The notes under the pieces are model-generated. The model was not told the origin of the DNA. It worked only from the letters and a program-made list of their open reading frames with translations, and did no database searches. Shown one piece after another: positions 1 to 7,982 of a DNA stretch of 64,000 nt. Position numbers and translations under genes: made by a program. Position 1 is the stretch's first letter. Every line of letters starts with the position of its first letter. The DNA is from Dictyobacter aurantiacus (GTDB taxonomy: Bacteria; Chloroflexota; Ktedonobacteria; Ktedonobacterales; Ktedonobacteraceae): contig NZ_BIFQ01000001.1 of the NCBI RefSeq assembly GCF_003967515.1, positions 2,914,001-2,978,000 on the forward strand. The letters are read 5' to 3'.

Positions 1-2
1 TG

Positions 3-827
3 TCAGATCCCAGCGTGAAGGGGGATGACTGGGAGCTGATGGTGGATGGCCTGGTCTCGCAGCCCTATACCATGAGCTACAAAGAGTTGCTGGCTCTGCC
101 CACGCACAGGCAGTATGAATCCATGATGTGCATCAGCAACGAGGTGGGCGGTAGCTATATGAGCAACGCCCTGTGGGAAGGTATCGCGCTGAAAGATCTG
201 CTGGCGCGTGCCGGGACTATCAAGCCGGGTGCCACCAAGGTCGTACTCTATGCCGCTGATAGCTACAGCGATAGTATCCACCTCGCCAAGGCTCTAGAGC
301 CGACGACGATGGTCGCTATCAAGATGAACGGCGAGACGCTGCCCACATCCCATGGCTATCCCGCTCGTCTGCTCGTCCCCGGTATCTATGGCATGAAGCA
401 CGTCAAGTGGATCACGCGCATCCAGGTCGTCAACACCGATTATCAGGGCTACTGGCAGCAGAACGGCTGGAGCGATCCCGCCCCCATCAAGATGACCTCG
501 CGCATCGATACTCCCACGTATGGCAGCAAGATCAGCGCCGGCAAGCAGACCTATATCGCCGGTGTGGCCTTCTCCGGCAACAAAGGCATCAGCCAGGTCG
601 AGGTCAGCCTGGATGGCGGCAAGAGCTGGCAAAAGGCCAACCTGCGTCGTCCCCTTTCCGCGCTCACCTGGGTCCTATGGGAGCTCCCCTGGCAGCCCGC
701 CGCTGGCAGCTACAGCATTGTCGTCCGCGCCACCGACTTGCAAGGGAACGTACAGGATCCCCATATCGCCTCCCCCCTCCCCAACGGTTCCTCCGGCTAC
801 CACACCGTCCCCATCACCGTTGCATGA
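3..827 (+). CDS. Molybdopterin-dependent oxidoreductase (sulfite oxidase-like), C-terminal part
   Basis: The reading frame is open to the left edge, so the protein is 5'-truncated by the window; the GTG at 15 is not a convincing start. Residues encoded from about 110 to 450 carry the molybdopterin-binding fold: a Cys in CISNEVGG (the usual Mo-ligating Cys context), then GYPARLLVPGIYGMKHVKW, typical of the sulfite oxidase/YedY group. The last 90 residues (VEVSLDGGKSWQ onward) resemble the Ig-like Mo-co dimerisation domain. A redox enzyme is expected, probably membrane-anchored or exported via the missing N-terminus. The substrate cannot be told from this part. The gene ends just before a GC-rich hairpin repeat. 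Confidence 0.85.
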   Translation, partial: SDPSVKGDDWELMVDGLVSQPYTMSYKELLALPTHRQYESMMCISNEVGGSYMSNALWEGIALKDLLARAGTIKPGATKVVLYAADSYSDSIHLAKALEPTTMVAIKMNGETLPTSHGYPARLLVPGIYGMKHVKWITRIQVVNTDYQGYWQQNGWSDPAPIKMTSRIDTPTYGSKISAGKQTYIAGVAFSGNKGISQVEVSLDGGKSWQKANLRRPLSALTWVLWELPWQPAAGSYSIVVRATDLQGNVQDPHIASPLPNGSSGYHTVPITVA

Positions 828-831
828 TATA

Positions 832-895
832 TAAAGCGGGAGGTGCAGGAGGGCCGGCGAGGCCCTCCTGCCGGGGTGTGGGGTGTCCCCACAAA
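832..895. repeat. GC-rich dispersed hairpin repeat, likely terminator
   Basis: The stretch contains GCAGGAGGGCC paired with GGCCCTCCTGC around a 5-base loop, followed by GGGGTGTGGGGTGTCCCC. Nearly the same unit recurs at 46500-46555 inside a larger inverted-repeat element, so this is a dispersed repeat. It lies between the convergent molybdoenzyme and ABC exporter genes and could end transcription from either side. Confidence 0.6.
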
Positions 896-965
896 ATTTT
901 ATTTCTCTCTTCTGCCGCCGTAGGCGGCGAGTGGGCAGGGGCCGCGCCCCGACGCGCATCTATTA

Positions 966-2786
966 TTAGATGCGCGTCGGCACAAACCCTTCGCCCGGTT
1001 TGTAGTCTGGGGATTGGTGGCGGAAGTAGGTGTTGTAGAGCTCGGAGTAGTGGCCCCCGCGCTCCATCAGCTCTTCGTGTGTTCCCTCTTCAGCGATGCG
1101 ACCACCGTCGAGGACGATGATGCGATCAGCGTGCTTGATGGTTGAGAGGCGGTGCGCGATCACGATCGCGGTCCTGTGCTCCAAAATCACATCCAGCCCT
1201 TCCTGGATCTGGGCCTCGGTCAACGGATCGACGCTGGCCGTGGCTTCGTCCATAATGATGATGCCCGGCTCCTGCAGCAGGACGCGAGCCAGGGCCACCA
1301 GCTGGCGTTGCCCCATTGACAGGGAACGTCCGGTCTCGCCGACCATGGTTCCCAGACCTTCGGGCAGAGCCTCGATCCAGTCGCCGTTGCCGATGCGCTC
1401 TGCTACCTCCCGGACCTCCTCATCGGTGGCGTCTGGTCTGGCATAGCGGATATTGTCGGCCACTGTCCCCGAGAACAGGAATGGAGACTGTGGCACGATC
1501 CCCAGCCGTTGGTGATAGTCGTGCAGATCGAAGCTGCGGATATCGCGGTTATCGATCAGGATCTGCCCCCCCTGGAACTCGTAGAAGCGGGAGATCAGCT
1601 TGCCAATACTCGATTTACCGGCTCCGGTATGGCCGACGAAGGCCACCGTCTCACCGGCCTTGATGGTCAGGCTGAAGTCTTTCAGCACCGTCTGCCGGTC
1701 ATCGTAGCTGAAGAAGACGTTCTGGAAGGTGATCTTGCCCTTGATTTGTTGGACCGGTTGCTGATCGACCTGGTAGACGCGTGGCTCGGCATCCAGCAGC
1801 GCGAAGACGCGTTCGCTGGCGGCCAGACCCAGCTGGAACTGGCTCCAGAACGAGGCGATGCTCGTCAGCGGTTGCCAGAGCAGTCCCAGGCTCTGAATGA
1901 ACAGGAACCAGTCGCCGGCCGAGATGGTGCCGCTGACCACGCTACGTCCACCGAAGTAGACGATCAGCGTGGTGCCGATGTTGGCGATAAAGACCAGCAC
2001 CGGGAAGATGCCGTTGTATAGAAAGCCGGAGCGCAGATGGACATAGTACGACTGCGCATTGATCTGCTTGAACTCGTCGTACATGTTCTGTTCCTGGCGG
2101 AAGTTCTTGGCGATGGTGATGCCGCTGACGATCTCCTGCACGTTGGCGTTGACGCGCGCCAGGGAGCGCTGGGCGTTGCGTGTGAACTTGCGCGCCAGCG
2201 TGCGGAATCCCAGGGCGACCCCGATGATCAGGGGCATGATGCTCAGGGTCAGCAGAGCTAGCTGGGGACTGCGGAAGAAGAGCACGATGACGATCAAGAT
2301 GTACAGCAGCACCTGGCTGAGCAGGTTCAGGGTTAGCGTGACCACGGTGGCGAAGTTTTCGGTATCCGAGGTGACGCGGCTGACGATCTTGCCGGATGAG
2401 AACTCGTCGAAGAACGACATGTCACGCGACATGACAGCGCTAAAGGCGTCGGTCCTCAACTGCAGCACGACATCCCCTACCGAGCGCGCGGTAAAGCGCT
2501 GGCGGAACATATTACAGGTCCAGGAGAGCGCGCCTGAGAACAGGATGAAGATGACCAGTCCGAGGGCCGCCTCCATGGCACGCGTGCTGACCAGCGTGTC
2601 GATGCTGTTGGAGATCAGCAGCGGGAACGCCGTATCAAGACACGAGTTGAGTACCACCAGCACGATGATGGCGATCATCAGAGGTAGCTTTGGTTTGAAG
2701 TAGCGGATGATGCGTTTGATCAACTGTCCATCGGTATAACTGCGATCGTATGCCTCGGCATCCAGACCCGCCATGATAAAGCCCAT
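966..2786 (-). CDS. ABC exporter half-transporter (subunit 2 of a heterodimer)
   Basis: This 606-residue protein has six membrane segments followed by an ATPase domain: an exporter of the type I half-transporter class. Walker A is GHTGAGKSS near residue 382, Walker B is IIIMDEA with the catalytic Glu, and the switch His is in AHRLST. The signature motif is LSMGQ instead of LSGGQ. The ATG at 2786 is preceded by AAAGGAA. It lies 20 bp after the partner gene on the same strand. Together the two look like a BmrCD/TM287-288-type heterodimer with one consensus and one degenerate ATP site; the degenerate site would use this subunit's LSMGQ. Substrate unknown, possibly lipids or drugs. Confidence 0.9.
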   Translation of the reverse strand: MGFIMAGLDAEAYDRSYTDGQLIKRIIRYFKPKLPLMIAIIVLVVLNSCLDTAFPLLISNSIDTLVSTRAMEAALGLVIFILFSGALSWTCNMFRQRFTARSVGDVVLQLRTDAFSAVMSRDMSFFDEFSSGKIVSRVTSDTENFATVVTLTLNLLSQVLLYILIVIVLFFRSPQLALLTLSIMPLIIGVALGFRTLARKFTRNAQRSLARVNANVQEIVSGITIAKNFRQEQNMYDEFKQINAQSYYVHLRSGFLYNGIFPVLVFIANIGTTLIVYFGGRSVVSGTISAGDWFLFIQSLGLLWQPLTSIASFWSQFQLGLAASERVFALLDAEPRVYQVDQQPVQQIKGKITFQNVFFSYDDRQTVLKDFSLTIKAGETVAFVGHTGAGKSSIGKLISRFYEFQGGQILIDNRDIRSFDLHDYHQRLGIVPQSPFLFSGTVADNIRYARPDATDEEVREVAERIGNGDWIEALPEGLGTMVGETGRSLSMGQRQLVALARVLLQEPGIIIMDEATASVDPLTEAQIQEGLDVILEHRTAIVIAHRLSTIKHADRIIVLDGGRIAEEGTHEELMERGGHYSELYNTYFRHQSPDYKPGEGFVPTRI

Positions 2787-2806
2787 GTGAAAATTCCTTT
2801 CTCCTC

Positions 2807-4600
2807 TTAATCCCCACTACTTGCTGAGGCTGGGACGGCCGAGTCATAGTGCGAGAAGATGCGCCGATAGGTCTCGCAGCGTGCCAGCAGTTCTTCGTGT
2901 GTCCCCTGATCGATCAATTCGCCCTTGCGCAGGACCAGGATGCTGTCGGCCCAGCGGATCTGCGAGAGGCGATGGGTGATCAGCAGCGTGGTACGCCCCT
3001 CCAGTAGGCGACGAATGGCCTTCTGGATCTCGTCTTCGGTGGCGCTATCGATGGCGCTGGTCGAGTCATCCAGGATCAGGATGCGTGGATCGGTGAGCAG
3101 GGCGCGTGCGATGGCCAGGCGCTGGCGCTGTCCGCCTGAGAGGGTGACGCCGCGCTCGCCAATCTCGGTCTCGTAGCCATGTGGAAAGCTCTCAATGAAC
3201 TCGTGCGCCTGGGCATCGTGCGCGGCCGCCTCGATGGCGGCTCGATCGGCCTTCGATCCCAGACCATAGCCGATGTTCTCCGCGATGGTGCGCGAGAACA
3301 GGAACACATCCTGCTCGATGGTCGAGATCTGCGAGCGCAGGCTGTCCATATCCCAATCGCGCACATCGATCCCGTCGATCTTGACGCTGCCCGCGTTGAC
3401 ATCATAGATGCGATTGACCAGTTTGGTCAGCGTGCTCTTGCCCGCGCCGGTCTGGCCGACGATGGCGACGGTCTGGCCTGGTCTGGCCCGGAACGAGATG
3501 TCCTTCAGAATGGGGGTCTCGCCATAGCTAAAGGTGACGTGGTCGAAGGCGATCTCACCGCGCATCTGCTCGTGATAACCGCCGGCATTCTCGTCCATCT
3601 CGGTCTCTTCCTTCATCAGGGCGAGGATGCGCCGGGCTCCGGAGATGCCGAGCTGCACCAGGCCGAAGCTCCAGATGGACATGAAGGTAACGAAGCGCAG
3701 GTTAGTGCACAGGCCCATAAAGGTAATCAGCGCGCCCAGCGAGATCTGGTGCTGCGAGAGCAGGTACAGGGCGTGCAGGAAGGCCAGTGCCAGTGCTACA
3801 CCCAGGATCAGGGTGGGCAGGTAGCGGCCCTGAATCTTGCCGTTCTCGACGTAGAAGTCGCGGTAGCGGCTGGCGCGCGTGATAAACTTGCGCACCTCTT
3901 GCTTCTCCTGCGCCGTGGCTTTGACGACCTCGATCCCCGCCACCGCCTCGTTCAATACGGCGTTGGTTTTTCCAAACTCTTCGCGCATCTGATCCGATAC
4001 CGGGCTGAGCTGGCGTGAATAGCGGCGCAATGCAAAGAAGAAGGCGATAATATAGAGACCTGGGACCAGCAGCAGTTGTGGATTGACCAGGCTAATGAAG
4101 AGGACATTGATGGTCAGGCTGGTGAACGAGTCAAAGATGACGTCGAACGCCGGCGAGACCATATCGCTCAGCTGTGCCATATCGTTGGAGGCGCGCGCCA
4201 TCACATCTCCCACCTGCTGACGATTGTGGAAGGTCTGGCTCTTCCCCAGCAGACTGGTGTAGAGCTCCTCACGAGCGTTGCGGGCGAAGCGCTTACTCAA
4301 AATCTCAGCGAACAGGCGCGCCCCCAGGTCACAGATCCCCTGGCAGACGATAACTCCTAACAGTGAAAGCGCGATTACACCGAGCTGGCTGATGGCCGTT
4401 CCTTTGTTTAAGACCGTGTTGAATGCCGAGCCAGTCAGAAATGAAATTGAAGCGTAGAGCGCATTGGTGGCAATGCATAAGAGCATAAATCCGAATAGAT
4501 AGAATTTATAGCGTAAAAGATGGGACGCAATCCAGCGTACCGGGCTGGACCAGTTGTAGCGATACTCATCGGCAACTGTAAACTCGCGTTTGGCTAGCAA
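2807..4600 (-). CDS. ABC exporter half-transporter (subunit 1 of a heterodimer)
   Basis: About 597 residues: six transmembrane helices then an ATPase domain with Walker A GQTGAGKST (about residue 381), signature LSGGQRQ, and Walker B ILILDDSTS, where Asp replaces the usual catalytic Glu. The Asp marks this as the degenerate-site subunit, complementary to the LSMGQ signature of the neighbour. The start is taken as TTG at 4600 because GGAGG ends six bases upstream; an in-frame ATG at 4615 is the alternative, and the ORF is open to 4645. A 16-bp perfect palindrome lies about 50 bp upstream. Confidence 0.88.
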   Translation of the reverse strand: MLAKREFTVADEYRYNWSSPVRWIASHLLRYKFYLFGFMLLCIATNALYASISFLTGSAFNTVLNKGTAISQLGVIALSLLGVIVCQGICDLGARLFAEILSKRFARNAREELYTSLLGKSQTFHNRQQVGDVMARASNDMAQLSDMVSPAFDVIFDSFTSLTINVLFISLVNPQLLLVPGLYIIAFFFALRRYSRQLSPVSDQMREEFGKTNAVLNEAVAGIEVVKATAQEKQEVRKFITRASRYRDFYVENGKIQGRYLPTLILGVALALAFLHALYLLSQHQISLGALITFMGLCTNLRFVTFMSIWSFGLVQLGISGARRILALMKEETEMDENAGGYHEQMRGEIAFDHVTFSYGETPILKDISFRARPGQTVAIVGQTGAGKSTLTKLVNRIYDVNAGSVKIDGIDVRDWDMDSLRSQISTIEQDVFLFSRTIAENIGYGLGSKADRAAIEAAAHDAQAHEFIESFPHGYETEIGERGVTLSGGQRQRLAIARALLTDPRILILDDSTSAIDSATEDEIQKAIRRLLEGRTTLLITHRLSQIRWADSILVLRKGELIDQGTHEELLARCETYRRIFSHYDSAVPASASSGD

Positions 4601-4646
4601 GGGGTACCTCCACATGGAGTCTCGAAATGCACTACAAAGAAACAAG

Positions 4647-4662
4647 GGGTAAACGTTTACCC
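4647..4662. promoter_or_regulatory. LacI-type operator-like palindrome
   Basis: GGGTAAACGTTTACCC is a perfect 16-bp palindrome with the central CG typical of LacI/GalR-family operators. It lies just upstream of the ABC exporter operon. No LacI-family gene is present in the window, so the binder is unknown. Confidence 0.45.
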
Positions 4663-4949
4663 ATAAATCATGGCATAACTGTACTGTTATAGATGATCAC
4701 AGTAACAACTTCTGAGGGGTCTTGAATGCGTGTTCTAACGGAACCTATTTAGTATAGCGTACAATAGTTGACATCTGTTGTCGTATTTATCATTTCTACC
4801 TGCAGTCTGGAGTGAGGGGCAAGCAAAAAGGTCACATGATGATCTTCATCGAATCATGAGGTGCCTGACCTGAAACTTTTATTCTAATGTGATGATGGGT
4901 ACAGCATACCATAAAGTCAGCATTTTAGGAAAGGTAAAAAAAGAGCAAG
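4663..4949. other. Intergenic stretch, no gene seen
   Basis: AT-rich DNA between the exporter operon and the kinase terminator. It should hold the promoter of the exporter operon, but no convincing -35/-10 pair was found. No credible reading frame. Confidence 0.4.
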
Positions 4950-5000
4950 AAAAAAGGATGACAGGATTGGAGCAGTTGTCCGATCCTGTCATCCTTTTTT
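4950..5000 (-). terminator. Rho-independent terminator of the kinase gene
   Basis: An 18-bp perfect inverted repeat (arms 4950-4967 and 4983-5000) ends in six A on the left and six T on the right, so it works in both directions. It abuts the stop codon of the Ser/Thr kinase gene. Confidence 0.85.
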
Positions 5001-7154
5001 CTATTTGTCGCTGGCCTGCCAGACGTGTACCTGGCTGTGGGCGCTGGAGGCTATGTAGCGGCCGTCGGGCGACCAGGCAATGGCGTAGACGGTGGGATTG
5101 TGGCTGGGATGGGTGAAGCGCAGGGTGCCATCATTGGCATCCCATATCTGGATGGTGCCGTCGGCACTGGCGGATACGAGGTTCTGGCCATCGGGCGACC
5201 AGTCCAGTGTATAGACGGCGGCTGTGTGGCCGTGATAGCTCAGTCTGCGCTGGCCGCTGGTGGTGTCCCACACCTGTACAGTCTTGTCGGCGCTGGCCGA
5301 GGCGACCTGTGTGCCATCGGGCGATATGGCGACTTTATTGACCGCGGCCTGGTGTCCCCGGTAGATGGCTTCCCGCTTCCAGCTCCGCTGCTGCGTCAGG
5401 TTCATCACTTCCACAATGCGCTCTTCATATCCCAGCACCAGGTTGTTCGTAGCGGGTGACCAGGCAACAGAATTGATGGTACCATAACCAGCTTCACGGC
5501 TGGCGATGGTCTCGCCGTTCAGCGCTTTCCAGATGTGCAGGCTGGCATTGCTGGCGGAGGCGAGCCACTCACCATCGGGTGACCAGGCCAGGGCATGCAT
5601 ATGCTGTCTGGGCTGCCGATAGGTGAATCTGGTTTGCAGGGAGTCGCTGGTCCAGACCTGCACTATGCCGTCGTCGCTAGCGGAGGCCAGCAGCTTGCCT
5701 GCAGGCGACCAGGCGACAGCTTCAATGCTACTGCTACGCGAGTTCTCCAGGTTGCCCGCATAGATCTGCATCTGCCCACCGCCCCTGACATGCCACATTT
5801 GGACCGTTCTGTCTTTTCCTGCCGAGGCGATCTGCTGGCTCGATGGTGACCAGCAGAGCGAGGTGACGATGCCCATATGGCCTGGATAGGTGCGAACGCT
5901 TTTGCCTATATATGAATCTGGCATTACAGGTTCCGACAGTGGTGTATTTGTATTCTGATCTGGATCTGGGCTGTAGGTGCCCGGAACATAGACGAACGAT
6001 TGATATCCCGGCTTGCTCCCATTGAAGTCGGGCGCGGCGTTGCTCTTGGATTGACTGGCCGCCACGCCGGTGGCACTGGCTGTCCCGGCGCTGGTCGACT
6101 GGTTGATCCTGGATGCTACATACGACAGCTTCGGCGTGGCCGGCTGACTGGTGGTGGGTGGTGTATAGACGGGCGTGGCTGGCCTGTTCTGGCTGGCCGG
6201 CGCCGTCGCGACGCGGTTGGCAGAGGAGAGGAGCGTCGAGTTTTTGCTGTTGATGCGCTGCAGTGCCTCTCGCACCATCTCCACGTAGGCGATGCGCTTG
6301 CCAGGATTGAGGTCCAGCATCTGATCGAGCAGGGCCTGCAGCGAGATCGGTATGTTGGGTACCTTGCTGAAGGCGAAGGGCGTGGTGGAGGGATCGATGC
6401 CGGTTAGCATCTGGTGCAGCATGGCGCCCAGGCTATAGATGTCGGCGCTCGGTCGCGTCTGAGACTTGCCGTATTGCTCGGGCGCGGCATAGCCGGGCGA
6501 GCCAAAGGCGATGGTGTCGTGGGCCTGTCCCGGTTTGAACAGGCGCGCGATGCCGAAGTCGATCAGGTAGACCTGGTGGTTGGGGGTCAGCATCACGTTC
6601 AGCGGTTTCAGATCGCGGAAGATGATCGGCGTGGGACGTGTATGCAGATACTGCAGCACCGAGCAGAGCTGGATGCCGATCTCATAGATCTCGGACCACG
6701 GCAGCTTGCCGCCCCGCTTGACCAGGTACTCTTCCAGCGTCTCACCCTCGATAAAGTCCATCACCAGGTACCAGCGACCAGACTCCGAAAAGTTCTCATA
6801 GATACGTGGCAGGTTCGGATGCATCAGTCCGGCCAGCAGCAGAGCCTCATGCTTAAAAGATTCTTCTGCCTCCCGTGACTCCTGCTGATTGAGTCCACGC
6901 TGACTAAGCTCCTTGATCGCTACCGGACGGTCGCCCAGCTCGGTGTCCTCGGCCTTATAGACCGAGCCCATGCCGCCCTGGCCCAGCCGCTCCAGCACCC
7001 GGTAGCGCTGCCGCAGCAACTGCTTTGCCGGCGCCGTGCTAACCGCGACCGGCGCGCTCGCATGTTGCAACGGTTCATGGCAGGCGAAACAATAATCATC
7101 CTCTGGCTTATTGGCCGCGCCGCAGTTGGCGCAAAAAATTTCAGCTGAAAGCAC
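5001..7154 (-). CDS. Zinc-ribbon Ser/Thr protein kinase with C-terminal WD40 repeats
   Basis: A 717-residue fusion. Residues 8-25 form a zinc ribbon (C8, C11, C22, C25). The kinase domain (about 50-310) has the glycine loop LGQGGMGSVYKAED, VAIKEL, an FRDLKPLNV catalytic loop (Phe replaces His of HRD), LIDFGIAR and a PGYAAPEQ activation end, so it is expected to be active. A Ser/Thr/Pro-rich linker of about 100 residues leads to at least six WD40 repeats (about 420-717; SPDG turns, W-x-S endings). No membrane segment is seen, so it is probably cytosolic. The start is GTG at 7154, with AGGAG six bases upstream. A promoter (TTGACA at 7225-7230, 17-bp spacer, TACTGT) precedes it. Target unknown. 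Confidence 0.9.
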   Translation of the reverse strand: MLSAEIFCANCGAANKPEDDYCFACHEPLQHASAPVAVSTAPAKQLLRQRYRVLERLGQGGMGSVYKAEDTELGDRPVAIKELSQRGLNQQESREAEESFKHEALLLAGLMHPNLPRIYENFSESGRWYLVMDFIEGETLEEYLVKRGGKLPWSEIYEIGIQLCSVLQYLHTRPTPIIFRDLKPLNVMLTPNHQVYLIDFGIARLFKPGQAHDTIAFGSPGYAAPEQYGKSQTRPSADIYSLGAMLHQMLTGIDPSTTPFAFSKVPNIPISLQALLDQMLDLNPGKRIAYVEMVREALQRINSKNSTLLSSANRVATAPASQNRPATPVYTPPTTSQPATPKLSYVASRINQSTSAGTASATGVAASQSKSNAAPDFNGSKPGYQSFVYVPGTYSPDPDQNTNTPLSEPVMPDSYIGKSVRTYPGHMGIVTSLCWSPSSQQIASAGKDRTVQMWHVRGGGQMQIYAGNLENSRSSSIEAVAWSPAGKLLASASDDGIVQVWTSDSLQTRFTYRQPRQHMHALAWSPDGEWLASASNASLHIWKALNGETIASREAGYGTINSVAWSPATNNLVLGYEERIVEVMNLTQQRSWKREAIYRGHQAAVNKVAISPDGTQVASASADKTVQVWDTTSGQRRLSYHGHTAAVYTLDWSPDGQNLVSASADGTIQIWDANDGTLRFTHPSHNPTVYAIAWSPDGRYIASSAHSQVHVWQASDK

Positions 7155-7201
7155 TCCCTGCTCCTATTTGTAGACATCATTGGTTAAATACTACCTTAAG
7201 T

Positions 7202-7230
7202 ACAGTAATGTATAAAATAGAGCGTGTCAA
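7202..7230 (-). promoter_or_regulatory. Sigma70-like promoter of the kinase gene
   Basis: On the minus strand TTGACA is followed after exactly 17 bases by TACTGT, about 50 bases before the GTG start of the kinase. This suggests that the kinase is transcribed independently of the RNA unit upstream. Confidence 0.5.
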
Positions 7231-7386
7231 GCTTATGCTTGTTTTCTTAACAGGCAGTGAATAAATTCTTCATGACCAGCTTTTTGTATGTAGGGTACTG
7301 CTGTCAAGATAAACGTCGGGAGGGCGATACCATCAAACCCGCATGGTACCGGATTTCTCAAAGAGAGACGCAACAAGAAAAACGGA

Positions 7387-7419
7387 AATGCCCCCGTTGG
7401 CGAGGATGCTGGGGGCATT
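7387..7419 (-). terminator. Hairpin with T run, possible second terminator
   Basis: AATGCCCCC and GGGGGCATT pair across a 15-base loop; on the minus strand the stem is followed by TTCCGTTTTT. It lies about 100 bases after the strong terminator at 7512-7558. Confidence 0.55.
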
Positions 7420-7511
7420 CTCAACCGGGCTTGCCCTGGCTTGACGCAACGCGGCCACGTCCCCGGGTGCGTACGTTCCACCAAACGACACCATCTCCCC
7501 TGTTTTGGGCA

Positions 7512-7558
7512 CAAAAAAACCGGGGCAGCGACAAATTAGTTTTTCTGTCGCTGCCCCG
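7512..7558 (-). terminator. Strong Rho-independent terminator of the small RNA unit
   Basis: A 13-bp GC-rich stem (7521-7533 with 7546-7558) is followed on the minus strand by seven T. It lies directly after the closing stem of the structured RNA at 7565-7704. Confidence 0.85.
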
Positions 7559-7742
7559 ATATTACTGCACAGGCAGGTAGAATTCACTACCGGCCAATAC
7601 GTCGGTTTACAATCCGCACCAGGCTCCAAGCCAGGTGTGATAAGACGCGTTAGCGTCTCACCCCTCTCGTCTGGAAGGTGTGGAAATCTCCGCTGCCTGT
7701 GCAGCGTTGTTGTTCATACATGCACACCACCTCCTTTCGTAT
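7559..7742 (-). ncRNA. Uncharacterised structured RNA with an embedded 23-codon ORF
   Basis: A promoter, a strong ribosome-binding site, a tiny ORF, a multi-branched fold and a terminator lie in about 230 bases. The fold is closed by a perfect 12-bp stem (CTGCACAGGCAG at 7565-7576 with its complement at 7693-7704). Inside, on the plus strand, are hairpins GGTAG/CTACC (loop AATTCA), CACC-GGCT/AGCC-GGTG around 7618-7638, and AGACGC/GCGTCT around 7643-7657. The 5' strand of the closing stem is the coding sequence of codons 6-9 of the peptide, so a translating ribosome would open it. I do not recognise the class. It could be a peptide-controlled leader, a stand-alone sRNA or a 6S-like RNA. Confidence 0.6.
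7650..7721 (-). CDS. 23-residue leader-like peptide
   Basis: ATG at 7721 is preceded by AAAGGAGGTG seven bases upstream, close to a perfect Shine-Dalgarno. The frame encodes 23 residues, beginning MYEQQRCTGSG and ending RGVRR before TAA. It is Arg-rich at the end and has no run of a single amino acid, so it is not a classic amino-acid attenuator. It starts about 20 bases after the predicted transcription start and runs through the 5' strand of the RNA's closing stem. No homologue is recognised. Confidence 0.55.
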   Translation of the reverse strand: MYEQQRCTGSGDFHTFQTRGVRR

Positions 7743-7748
7743 GGTCTA

Positions 7749-7777
7749 ATAATACTCCTGATTGACTGAATAGTCAA
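7749..7777 (-). promoter_or_regulatory. Promoter of the structured RNA unit
   Basis: On the minus strand TTGACT (7772-7777) is followed by a 17-base spacer and TATTAT (7749-7754), a near-consensus sigma70-like promoter. Its start site would fall about ten bases before the ribosome-binding site of the 23-codon ORF. Confidence 0.65.
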
Positions 7778-7920
7778 GGGCAAATATAGCTTTTAAGGAT
7801 TTTCTAATCTTTTTTCTTTTTTCGCGCCCCTGCCGTTGAGCGAAAAAGAAAAAAGAAGTTTTGTGGGGGGTGGGGAGACCCCTGCACCCCTTACGTTCGC
7901 ACCTGTGGTGCTCAACAGTT

Positions 7921-7976
7921 AATTGTGAGTTGTTGCAGCAGGGCGCTTTCGCGCCCTGCTGCAACAACTCACAATT
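7921..7976. repeat. Long perfect palindrome (26-bp arms), probable terminator
   Basis: Arms of 26 bp pair perfectly around a TTTC loop with the core GCGC-TTTC-GCGC. It lies six bases after the stop of the sugar permease gene, so it may end that operon. The left flank GCACCTGTGGTGCTCA (7899-7914) recurs beside other palindromes in the window. Confidence 0.8.
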
Positions 7977-7982
7977 GTTATA

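Noticed and set aside
407..1120. 237-codon plus-strand frame
   Set aside because: Shadow of the molybdoenzyme gene continuing through a hairpin repeat; no protein-like features.
7257..7629. Overlapping 90-107 codon frames around the structured RNA
   Set aside because: They run through both terminators and the structured RNA; no ribosome sites.
7559..7742. T-box, SAM, TPP, cobalamin or tRNA-like identity for the structured RNA
   Set aside because: None of the consensus segments of these classes was found, and the T-arm-like hairpin has a six-base loop without the TTCRA pattern.
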